From positions 25,515 to 80,623 of the forward strand of contig CAJFCJ010000074.1 of assembly GCA_904063045.1 (NCBI GenBank): a stretch of DNA of 55,109 nucleotides. Direction: 5' to 3'. The translations under genes and the position numbers were made by a program. Source of the DNA: Dimorphilus gyrociliatus. Lineage: Eukaryota; Annelida; Polychaeta; Dinophilidae. Below are positions 1-11,435 of the stretch, in pieces. The stretch's first letter is position 1; each line of letters opens with the position of its first letter. The notes beneath the pieces were generated by a model. It made no database searches. It saw nothing but the letters and a program-made list of their open reading frames with translations, and was not told the origin of the DNA.

Positions 1-298
1 TCTTCCTCGTAGACTGTTTTAACAAAACGAAAAACAAAATGGTACACTTGATTATTATAAAAAAGGTACTACGCAGCATACATAGTTAACTTGGCTGAGT
101 GAGATTTCTCACCTGACAGAGATCACTATTTATTGATGGTCGGTTGCATTGACACAAATCCCTTTAACCTGACCCACTCGCCTCCTCCCCCACTACTCCC
201 ACTCGCGTTCGTAACTTAGGATGATCACTATTAATTGGTACGAAATCTCCAAGCGCCATATTAACTTGAATATCATACTGTATTTTAAAGATAATTAC

Positions 299-3068
299 AA
301 GATGGTGTTTGACATAAAATTCGAGGAGTTTTTGTAGTACATTTAATGAATTTCCTATATTGCATGTAATCACTCGAATATCTGGATAGGCATTTGAATT
401 TAGGTGATACCAGAACTTTTTCAATTTTTCCAGAATACTCCTCACAATTGAAAAAGTCGCCGTAGTTGTGTAATGATGTAACGATATAATTCATTGGATA
501 ATTGTAAAACTTGGACGATGTTAAATCCGCATCTTTCTTTGATTCGTTCAAATTCATCACTGTTAAAAAACAGAAAAAGAAAATTATTGCATTGTAGATC
601 TTTCTTTTTAATTGAAATTAATGAAATTTTTTTTGCAACCAGAATAGAAAAGATCATTTGGAAAAATGTTTTTAAAGTATAATTCATTCAGGAGATAATC
701 AGTGGATAAAAATGCAAAATCCACTATTGATAATCCTCTTTTTTTACACATTATCTCTGCTTTTGAAATGGTTGCCCAGTTTTGAAACGATAAAATCTCA
801 TAACAATGATCCATATAATCAAAAATAAACTGTCCATTTTTGCAAACTATCATGTGTGTGTTTATGTATTTTGTTTAAAAAAAACATCTTTTAATCTATT
901 CTTTAAAAATTTTGGAAAATTTTTAACCTTTTTTATTGTTATCTCTTGTGCATTTCAATGCCATTTCAATAGGCAAAAAGATAAAACTTGGCTTTACTGT
1001 TGATTGGCAAAAATAGTTATTTACCATATCCGGACATTTTGCTCTATCTGTCTTCATATATGACATTGTGCTATACGAGAATCCGAACATTTGGCATATT
1101 TTTAAATACATTTCGCTCCCTTGTTGAATCAAATCTAAAATTTGATAAATATTATCTTGAACAACTTGAACTAATGCAGTTATTTCGCTTTTCTCCGAAA
1201 GGTCGTGTTTATAGAAAATATTCCCATAAGGGATGACAAGACGGTAGCGAACATCTATGAAAAGAGAACATGGCAAAAAAAAGTTTATTCTATCGAAAAT
1301 AATCAGCTTTTACCTTCAAATTTTGTATTTTCCATATGTGAAACTAAATACATTTTACCGTATTTTATTGAATACGAGAACGTACATCCTTCGAGGTAAG
1401 AACCATCCCATTTACAATTTCCAAGCGTTAACAGAGTATTTTTTGAGTACAGTAACCTTGGTTCTCTTGGACAGTGTAAAATATCGTCCTAAGCGCATAA
1501 TTATTAATCTATCTATGATTTATTTTTATTAAGGATACTGTACAGAATAGATTATTGAGTAGTTTATATTCTTTGAAGGAGCCCTTTTGAGAAGCTTCCA
1601 TGTCCAGTTAATAATTAAACTTTGATTTGTATCATAAAATGTAAATGGGATAAAGCCATACGTTTTTGAATTTAACATTAATGTATTGTTGAGATAGAGA
1701 GATTGGGATGTTAAAAGATTTAGGAAAAATGGTGTTATTGGCAGTATTTCGTCAATATCTATGGTAAGTCATTTTTTTCAAATAATATTGAATATGTATG
1801 AATTTCTCATTCTAACCTTGAATTTCTTGAAAAGAACAATATATTTTTGAATAATTTCTATTGACAATTTCCAGTTTGAATTCTCCTTTATAAAAGACAA
1901 TAATTGATGATGTAGATGATGATGATGATGATGATGATGATGAGTTTATGTTTTTAAGGAAAAACTGAGAATCCTTGCATAAAAATTTAACATTTCCCTC
2001 ATTGCTGAACAAATCATAAGAGTAGCCATCTTTTCTTACAAACAATTCGTATATATTTTCATCAAAGTGTTCTATGGAATAAATGTCTAACAAAGAGTAT
2101 TTTAATAGAATGTAAACCAATAAACAAAAATTTTTAATAGGTGCAATTTGAAAATATTAATTATTAGAGAGAACGAAAGAGAGTGAGAGAGAGGAGAAAG
2201 AAGACCATCCAGGACAACACCTGTAATGAGGAGGAGATTAGTAAAAAAGAAATCGAGGCAAACAAATACACTCAATAATACATTCAATTGCACCTAATAC
2301 ACTTTAGCATTAGTCTCCTATCATTGGTCACCCATTTTTCTAACAAATGACGTTTTTTTACTACTCCGAGTATTGCTAAACTATTTATACATTTGAATTG
2401 GACTTTCAATCTGTCAGTTGTGGTAAAAAATGAATGATTGATAGGGTTTATCTGTATCATTCTTCCATACAAGTAGATTTCTTTTTGAAGCATTTCAAAC
2501 AAAGCAAAGGTATGAAGAAATCAATAGCCAAATGTTTTTCACTAAAAAGTTAAATTGTAAGTAATAATTGCCAATTAATTGACTAAAAGACTTAAAATAC
2601 ACACAACTGGCAACAAGGATCGAGAATTTTCGGTTCTAGCACAGTACGAACTGGTTGTTAGATAATAAATTTGAAAAAATTAGTGAAAGTAGTCAAAAGG
2701 AATAAAGGAAATTATTTTTTTTTACAATTTTGCTGATCACACGGAGTAGAAGAGTAATGAATTGTATCAAAACCCATAAAATCGCAAATACTTTTGTACA
2801 TTACATTGTCATAACAAAACGAAGTTGCTATTGGATAACTGTCATTGTAATATGGAGATGTTGATACCATTACAGTTCCGTATGTGAAAAATTCATTGTC
2901 AGCAATTTTATTAAAGTATATAGATGCATTTGATACAGCTAAATGTTTATATTCCGACCAAATTAAGCAGTGAGAAATTTTTATATATAACAAAAGATAG
3001 GAGATAGTCATCAGCAAGTTTGACATTCTGACATTGAGAGACAATGAATTTATCGAGGAGATAAGCAT
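299..3068 (-). CDS. Composite-ectodomain receptor, copy 1 (partial, 3' end unresolved)
   Basis: N-terminal part of a paralogue of the 3309-9459 receptor. Exons I can splice in frame (minus): 3068-2726, 2086-1817, 1758-1544, 1488-1314, 1254-928, 846-640, 559-299. Intron positions and phases match the plus-strand copy. The start is Met at 3068 or, better placed before a hydrophobic signal-like stretch, Met at 3026. Domains: SRCR-like exon 1 (GTVMV ... ICDFMGF), a second module, a Cys module with the motif LGNCKWDGSYLEGC shared with copy 2, an SRCR-like exon 5 (ICQMFGFSYST) and a C-type-lectin-like pair of exons ending CTTKTPRILCQTPS. I see no LDLa or 7TM exons between 1 and 298. The gene is either truncated there or continues beyond the window. 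A (TCA)n run in exon 2 encodes about ten serines. Role inferred: ligand-binding ectodomain. Domain calls are by eye and divergent. Confidence 0.6.
1911..1943. repeat. (GAT)n microsatellite inside coding exon
   Basis: Trinucleotide run on the plus strand, read as (TCA)n on the minus strand, encoding a poly-serine tract in exon 2 of copy 1. The paralogous exon at 4070-4327 has no such run, so it is an expansion private to this copy. Confidence 0.8.
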
Positions 3069-3308
3069 TGAATTACTAATGAAATATCTTTAGTCTTTTT
3101 TCTTCTCTCTCTTTTTCTCAAGGTAGTGTTACAAGTTGTGATAAATAATGTAATTTCATAATTAATATTTATTCTAAAGAATAATTAAATGCTTTTCAAT
3201 TCTAATATTCAATTTTTATTCAACAAAGTCGTGCATTTAAACTAATTATTTCTGCCTCTCTCTCTCTCTGTTCCTATCTATCTATCTATTAATCTATATA
3301 GTATCAAA
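3069..3308. promoter_or_regulatory. Shared divergent promoter between two head-to-head receptor genes
   Basis: The 240 bp separating two paralogous start codons on opposite strands. It contains a (CT)n run at about 3256-3269, a CTAT tetranucleotide run at about 3274-3290 and a TATA-like stretch just before 3301. A bidirectional promoter is inferred only from this geometry. No specific factor site is recognised. Confidence 0.45.
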
Positions 3309-6300
3309 ATGATTAAATTGAAAGAATACATACTTTTCTCGCTTAATTTAGCATTAAAATTTCTTACAGAGTGTATTACAATAAATTACACCTCATCAGA
3401 CCTTAAATTTTCTATTGATTCAATAGAAGATGATAAATATTTTAGATATGGAACAGTGGTAGTTGAAAATGTAAATAATTCAGAGTTCTATTACATTAAA
3501 TCCGATGGCTGTAAAGGAACAAATAGTTTAGTTCACAACCTGTGTTCATTCATGGGCTATGATAAAATTCATGTTGTGCACAATTCTTGCCAACCGAAGA
3601 ATGGTAAGTCAGAAAAAGAGAGATGGGAAAAACAACTTTTCTTACATTTTTTTCCTTGTTTTCTAGATAACGGAAAATTGATAAATGATCTTCTCCTTCA
3701 GCCATGCTGTTCAATGTAAACTGGAATTTTTTACATATATACTGTATAGATGCGATAGAAAAGTCCATAAAGTTTTAGTTTAAGTCTAGCTCTAACCTAG
3801 CCCTGGATTTTTACATTTTCTAGCCCATTTTTAGTTAAACTAAATCCAAACTAGTTAAAATTTTGAGAATGGACGTTTTTCTCTCGACATATATACATAT
3901 ATATATATTTATACTTGAAATAACCCGACCGTTTTACAAAGGAATGTTACTCCAACAATCACCAACAAATCTTTTGTTGTCATTTGTTTAAAATGCTTCA
4001 AGAAGAATTCTACTTGTAAATTCTTTAACAAATTTGGATTAGATTCTTTAACAATAAATTGACTTTCAGATATATATTCACTTAAATATCCAACATTGAG
4101 TATATATCAACTATTTTTGAGAAAGAACCAACAGTCATTCCAAATATTTAGTAATGAGACTAACAAACATTTTTTATGTAAACAATCTCAATTCTATATC
4201 TCGGAAGATTCTTTACATACATTTTCAACAAAGAAGGCAATTTTTCTCCAATCGACTGACTTTGTATTCAAAATTAAAAATGGAATAGACACCGCAAATA
4301 CATTTTGCTCTTTTCAAGATATTAAAGGTTTGCCTATTTATTGGCGAGATAATAAACAATGTTTATTTAAATATATTTCAATAACAAAGATATTCAACTT
4401 TTACCTTCAAATAATTTTTTTCTATCGTTTTTCCAAATGAATGAACCCATTTCGGATCATAGTTTGATAATGAAGTCAAAAACGCTTGGATATTTACCTT
4501 TTAGCTTTGCTAAAACGAATAAAGATAAAATTAATAAATGGCTGAGGAGGTTTTTTGATAAGAAAATGACAAAATTACAATCAACTAAGGTAGATTTGGT
4601 AGTAGAGAGAGAAATAAAGGAGAGATTTAGGAATACTACTCAAACATAATAAACAAACAATCAATACAGCCCTAAACTCCAACAGATATCCATAGGATTT
4701 TGTAATGAATCTTTCAACTTTAATTATCTACCATCAAACCGTTTGGCTTTGGGAAACTGTAAATGGGACGGGTCCTATCTAGAAGGTTGCATACTTTCTC
4801 AAACGTTATCGGAATCGACAATTTATTCAATTATAAATATTGAAAGTCTAAGAGAAACTGGTATAGTTAATTAATTTTCAAAGTTCATATTTTTTCATTT
4901 ACAATGGATTCAGATTCTTTGTATCGGATTGTTACTCTGATCAATAAATTCATCTACAAAAGTGATAAGGATAAACCGAACGAAATAATAGGATTCGTTG
5001 AAATTCTCGAAAACAATTACTACTCACAAATTCCATTTCAAAATTTAACATCTGATAAAATTGCTTACATTTGCCAATATTTTGGTTATTCTTACAGTAC
5101 ACTCCAGTTTAAAATTCTTGAAACATGTTCGCATGATTCAGTTGATAACTCTATATGTTGGCCGAAAGGAGTGAATATAGATACCGAAAATAACCTCAAC
5201 TTTACTATAAAATGTAACCGTGCAACTAATAAAAAAGGTTTTCTTTTCATGATAAAATTATTTTTTCCATTAAAAAAGGTTTCATTACTTGTTTAGCTTG
5301 CCACCACAAGTACTACTCGTTAGCAGACAACTCAACTATTTTCGATATTCACGATAATTGCTATTATTACTTTCACGCTAAAAGAAATTTAAGTATAATT
5401 GAAATAAGTTCCTTTTGTCAAAAAAGAAATCTTTCGATCTTTGACAACGCATTCGCTTTCTCCGAACTATTCTTTCATACATTTGTTAAACATGTAAAAC
5501 CAAACGTTACAGCAGCGCCAAGCAGTTAAGCAATGTTATTTATCTTCTTTTCAATGATAAATTCATGACGTAAATGTTGGGGGATAGCGGATAAAGAAAC
5601 GTCACTGTTTGTGAGCAAATAGTTAATAAGCCTATGTGCAAACTTTCTATAGACAGTCAATTCTAACCGTTTCAAAAGTAACATGGGGACGTTTCTATTC
5701 CGGCATTCCATTATTTTTTCTTTCAAATATTTAGTGCTTGATGAAAAATTCCTAAAAAGAAAAAATCGCACAGTACTAACAACCTCAAATAATTACCCTG
5801 AACAATTCATAATCTATGATTTGCACTCTTCTTGTGAAAAGAGCTATTACGATCATAGTATGAGAAATTTCATTTTTTAGCATCCTTTTTTTTAAAAAAA
5901 GAAAGAATTAAAACTGAATATTCAAGTGTTAAATGAAATTTTCCAGTGTTCGAGAAGCTCACCACGGTTCCATCAATGTGTCTAGAGAGGAATATATATT
6001 CTTCTTATATTGAAAGTTTTAACTGTTATGAAAGATATTACGAATTTTTTTGTCAGAGACCTTCCTGTAAGTTACAACTGTTATTTAATAAAAATAGAGC
6101 ATAGCATTTGGGAGAAATGGGGATTGGATGTCGAAAGGAAGCATTTACTTTTTGGTTTTTGTTGTAAGCCTATGATAATTTACATTTTTAGACTATAAGG
6201 AAGAAAGAAGCCCTTTGAATTCTTTGCCAATTGAAATTATTAGCGATGTAGTATTTTTATGCTTTAGAGAGAATGTTTACATTAATAAGATGTACGTCTG

Positions 6301-9300
6301 CGACGGAATTGATGATTGTAAACTGGGTGAAGACGAGGAGAATTGCTCACAGCCGCAATACTTTTACTGTTCACCAACCGAGAGGATAATGTATCAATTC
6401 GTTTGCAATCATTATTATGACTGTTCCAACAAAATTGACGAGGAGTTTTGTGGTAAATAAAGAAAAAACAACGAAAATACTAATTATCAATAACAAACAT
6501 TTTTGATCTAACCGCTTTGACAGAATGGCAAACTTGTCCTACTTTTAGGTCTATATTCTATCAACGTGATAAACAAATACTCATTATTTTTCTTTAGATG
6601 TCAGAATAAGCAATGTATAGAATTATATAATTTATGTAATTCACAAATCAACTGCGCTGATCAAACTGATGAAATTTGTGATAAAAAACTATTTCATTCA
6701 AGCGACGAATCAAATTCGAGCTTTTGCCCAAAAAATTTCTTTTATTGCAATGGAGACAAATGTATAGAAAAGTCTCGCGTTTGCGATCTGCACTTGGACT
6801 GCACGGATTTTAACGATGAAATTCCATCAATGTGTAGCACTATAATCACTAGAGCAAAGTGTGACTCACTAATTGCAAATAGAACAAACACATGCCGTCT
6901 GGAAGAGTACTTTGATCATTTTAGCTTTTCTTCACCAATCTCGTATTTTGCAAATTTTTGGTCAGAGTGCTCAAACAATTCATGTCCAAATGGAACTTAT
7001 ACATGTAAAGATGATAATTATTGTATACCGATTATGAATGTATGCGACGGAGTTGCTCATTGTCGAAAAGGAGATGACGAATATCAGTGTGGTTTGTCTT
7101 ATATTAGTTTTAACAAAGCAATTGATAAAACATTAATAAACACGTAGAAAACTTTCGACCTTCTGGTTTTTTTGCCTGTAAAGATAGCACTTCAATTTTG
7201 AATTTAAATCAAATATGCAATGGAATAATTGATTGTTTAGACGGAAGTGATGAAATTAATTGCAATTCAACAATGATAAAATGTGATAGAAATTTAAAAT
7301 CAAGACAATATTTCTGTGAAAATAAAGAGATTTCAATTGAAAATAATGACAAATATATTAAAAATCAATTTTATAATGATTTAATATTCAAAAATTCAAA
7401 ATTATTACCAAATAATGATGATGATGAAATAATATTTTTAAATATCTATAAAGTTCAATTCAATGATTTGAATAATTTCAAAATTATCATATCAAATTCA
7501 ATGCCAAATTTAATTTCATTAGCTGTTCAAAATTTAATGCTTGACTTTTTCAAACATTTCGAAATGGATAAACCAATGAAACTTTTACAAAATATTTCAA
7601 TTGTTAAAGTTACATTAGCAAAATCATTTCAATATTTCAATTTCTCAATTTTTCCTTTGTTAACAAAGTTGAGTATTGTTAGATCATTTCCGTTAGAATC
7701 TCTTAAAAATGGACATCTAGGTGCTAATTCAAAATTGAAATTCCTTGAGATTATCAATTGTAGATTATCGTCAATTGACAAACTACTGTTTCACAATATA
7801 AATGTAATGAATAGTCTAAGAATTTTATTTCTCAATGGAACAAAATTTAATAAATCATCAAATTTTTTACCATTTAAACATCTGTTGACAGTTGATCACG
7901 TGTCATCTGAGTACTCTTCAATTTGTTGCATTGTCAATTATTTTAATAAGGCAATTAAATCTTGTCGACCAAACCATAAGAAATTACTAAAAGCTTGCTC
8001 CAATTTATTAGTTTCGAAAAGAATTAAATTTCTATTTATAGCAGTGACAATTCTTTGCTTTCTGGGTAATTTAATTAGTTTTCTAATCAAGTTAAACAAT
8101 TTGACGAGATTGTCAATGATATTCGAATTGTTTCTATCACTTGGAGATTTTTGCATCATTTTACCATTAATGATCCTCTTATCCAAACACTACAAATACG
8201 AAGGGGTTTTTATGTATTTTTCAGTTCACTGGCTTTCAACTATAGAATGTCTGTTAATTTATCCATTTATAATACTCTCTTTGGCCTTGTCGTTGTCAAA
8301 TCAACTTGTAGTGACCATAGAACGTTTTATAGCTATAAAATATCCATTCAAAAAAACTTTTTCCTCAATATTTTCAATTGTTGTAACTGAACTTTCCATC
8401 ATTGTTACATCAACGATATGTTTTATATTGCTCTTGTTATTTAAGAATGTATATATAGTAAGAGAAAAATATAGATCTTATTAAACTCTATCTTTTCCAG
8501 ACTTATCAATTTTCTACTGATATCTGCTTTAGTATTTTCTACACAAATCAACAAATACTTGAATGGTCCTTGTTATTTCTACTCTTTGGATTTATCCTAT
8601 TCAGTTTATGCGTAGCTATGAATCTATTCTCTCTGCTTACAATTTTTCTTTTAAGCAAAGCAGCAGCCGTATCCAAAAATAAAAAAACAATGACCTACGC
8701 CAAAAGTTCAATGGTTATAGCATTTATTACCAATACAATTAGTTGGCCACCAGTGTTTATCATAGGCCTTTTGTCCTCATTTATTGATTTCGAGATAAAT
8801 TACGAAATGTATTTATGGATATTTATTGTATTTGTGCCTATGAATAGTATTTTAACTCCTTATTTTCGTATAATAAGCCAGTTGAGAACTAGAAAACAAT
8901 TGAAAAGGTATGTATACTTACTTACCAGCTGTTTTAGAAGGACAAAAATTTTCCATATGAAGATGGAGCAAAAAGATAATTATCTTATTTCTTTTTCCAT
9001 AAAAAAACAGACAGAAAAAACTGTTGCTCCAACAAAAGTCAATAGGAGACAAATGTATTGTTTCTCCTTTTCTTTCTTTCTCTCGCTCTCTCTATCTCGC
9101 CTTAAAAACCTACATTTTCCTTTAATACAGATGTCAGCTTTTACAAGACATCCTTCAAATATTACTTAATTTCAAAAAATCATAGTAACAAACTGACATT
9201 ATTTCAACGTATCAAACATTTGAAAAGCATTGTTGACCTAAGAATCTTTTCATATTGTTTATTTACAGCCATATTTCAAAGCAATGAAATATCTGTTTGT

Positions 9301-9459
9301 TTAACTGAAGCTATTAGTTTCAAAAATATTTTTGTTGAAAAGAGAAAATACTATTTTTTAATGTCAAATGTAAAATGTTACTCTGATCTTCAAAGTCAAA
9401 TTGATATTCAAAATGCTGCTCTATTAATAGATGATTGTATGAACACTCTATTGAAATAA
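3309..9459 (+). CDS. SRCR-like/CTLD/LDLa/LRR/7TM receptor with kinase-like tail, copy 2
   Basis: Fourteen exons splice without a stop to 1523 aa: 3309-3603, 4070-4327, 4390-4589, 4686-4860, 4884-5237, 5297-5524, 5735-5857, 5947-6066, 6192-6452, 6524-6548, 6598-7091, 7148-8457, 8501-8907, 9138-9459. Order: signal-like N-terminus; SRCR-like exon 1 (LCSFMGYDKI); two novel modules; SRCR-like exon 5 (YICQYFGYSYST); C-type-lectin-like exons 6-8; six LDLa repeats (e.g. VCDGIDDCKLGEDEENC, VCDGVAHCRKGDDEYQC) including a 25-bp microexon; weak leucine-rich repeats; Cys hinge (SICCIVNYF); 7TM with TM1 near 8029, an ERF in place of DRY after TM3, TM5-TM7 in exon 13. The tail resembles the kinase-C-lobe tail of the 15,773-22,089 gene. 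LDLa+LRR+7TM places it with GRL101/relaxin-receptor-type GPCRs (family knowledge). The SRCR/CTLD additions are unusual. G-protein signalling at the plasma membrane is inferred. Confidence 0.8.
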
Positions 9460-10000
9460 ATTATTAAAATGTCATTTGAATATTTTCAAATTTTTACTAT
9501 ATGGAGAAAAAATTGGCAAAATTCCAAACTTGATAGAAAAAAGTGAGCCTAGCTAATTAACTATTGATTAGTTGCTTTTAACATAAATTCGATTCAACTC
9601 TTGCAACATGAATAGCTAATTTTAGAATGTCGAACAAAATTTCCATTATTTCATTTTTTTACCCTAACCCTAATCCTAAGTTACTTTAGCCTTTAACATT
9701 CAGGAAATGCTCTGACCACGAACTCTTTTACTTTTTCTCCAACATTACCAATTCATTGAAATTAATCAAACTTTATACTTAAAAATTGTTGGCACCAAAG
9801 TAGTATTTTATCACTATGCACCAATAACTTTAATTGCCAGTTTATAGTATAATTTTATAATGCAACCTATTAAAATCCATAATTATAAAATATAAATGTT
9901 ACAAGGTTCTCTTGAACAACGAAACTAAACGATAAACAATTTTTTTTTGCAAGCAAAACTGGGAAACAATAAGGATGATTTTGATAGACCCTCTTTAATA
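9460..10000. other. Intergenic, no gene seen
   Basis: AT-rich sequence with short degenerate CCCTAA-like runs at about 9661-9678. No exon-like open stretch is convincing. A Tc1 target TA sits at 9999-10000. Confidence 0.6.
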
Positions 10001-11180
10001 AAGTAAATGACAGGAGTATTGGAACACCTGGAAGTTTTATTGGCCAAATATTAAAAATCTTTTTCATTATGAAAAAAGATTATTTTTTATTCAGTGTTCA
10101 ATAATAGGTTCAACTTCCAATTTTAGGGCTCCTTGCTGGCCAATCAAAGGCTCAACGTTGTTTTTTTAAAAGGCCTTTTTCGTTTTTCTTTCTATGTGAC
10201 TATGTGACAACCAGCATTTTCTTGCTGGAAGATGTACTTACTGCCCATTTTTTACCTCAGTCTCTTCTATGACAGAAAGAACATCTTCCACAATGAAGGA
10301 GCTCTACTTTTCCACATTCAGTTTTCTCCTTATCACTATTGTTAGTCCACATCCTAAAGTCATCAGGTCCACTTAGGGAAAACCTAGCCTCAACTGTAAA
10401 AATAACCATAGGCCAGTCTAGACTAATAATTTTGTGACAGTATTCTTTTCTCTGTTTACAATCTTTAGAGGTGAGATCAGTTCTTTGTCTGACTCTTTTG
10501 TATTTGACGTTTTGTCTTTTCAGCTCCTTCTGAATTGTTCTGATGCTTATATCTACTTCTAGTTCCTTTAATATCTTTGCTGCTGTCACTCTTTGCTTCT
10601 TATCTTTCAGTTTCTTCACAATCTGTTTCATCCTGGTTATCTCTCTGTCAGAAAGCTATTGTCTTGCTCTGGCTGCTTATACTTCAAGATGTTACTAACT
10701 GATGATGGTGCCATTCCTAAAACTCTTGCTGTTGCCCTTAATTTCCCTATTTGCCTATATTTTTTGATTACAAGATCCCTAATATCTTTACCCCAAACCA
10801 TAATTAAAAAAATACAAATAAATTATATACAGTAATTTTTAATATTCAATAACTAATTAACTCAACTTAATACAGGAAAAAAGTTGAAAAAAATTTTGTT
10901 TGAGATGTCTATTTGAATGCCAAACCAGATATCAATGCAATGTTCCAATAAACATGTCACACAGCCAAAGATAATTACTAAAAACTTTTGCTAAAAATAT
11001 TCACAAAATATTACCATTTTCTTAATTTTTTTCAATATTATGTTATTATGTCAATTTAACTCTTCTTCTATATGAATTTAGAAAAAAAATAATAGTTTGC
11101 AGTAAATGAACAAATTTAACCATTAATTAAAAATTGGCCTGTGAAAATTTATGGTGTCCACATATTCTTGTCATTTACTT
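10001..11180 (-). mobile_element. Tc1-like element A, inactivated, both termini present
   Basis: Terminal inverted repeats start AAGTAAATGACA and are flanked by TA at 9999-10000 and 11181-11182, as expected for Tc1/mariner. The transposase is on the minus strand. An HTH-containing N-terminal part (about 10,830-10,650, RATARVLGMAPSSVSNIL) and the 10,631-10,257 segment are readable. The first catalytic Asp context (DEARFSLSG in element D) reads VEARFSLSG here. The region between the first Asp and the 3' end is partly deleted, with only fragments of the second catalytic block left near 10,126-10,250. Non-autonomous. Confidence 0.8.
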
Positions 11181-11435
11181 TATATTACTGATTTTTTTGG
11201 GGAGATAAAAGGAATGTCTGAGAACTTATTGATACATCCTTGGATGAATATTATTAATCCTATCCTATTTTTACTTAAATTTCAAATTGTAGCTTTAAGT
11301 GACTGAGAGAGTTATATGCATAAGGATACTTAAGACAACATACTGCTCACTTGAATGTTACCGTATCTGGTGGGTGACTTAAAGTCACCTTCCTAAAGTT
11401 ACCCCCCAACTGTTTCTTATCTCTTCTCAAACTAT

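Noticed and set aside
9661-9678. CCCTAACCCTAATCC run, telomere-like
   Set aside because: Only two to three imperfect units inside a gene-bearing region. Similar degenerate runs at 24,330-24,385 and 3,790 suggest a dispersed repeat, not a telomere.
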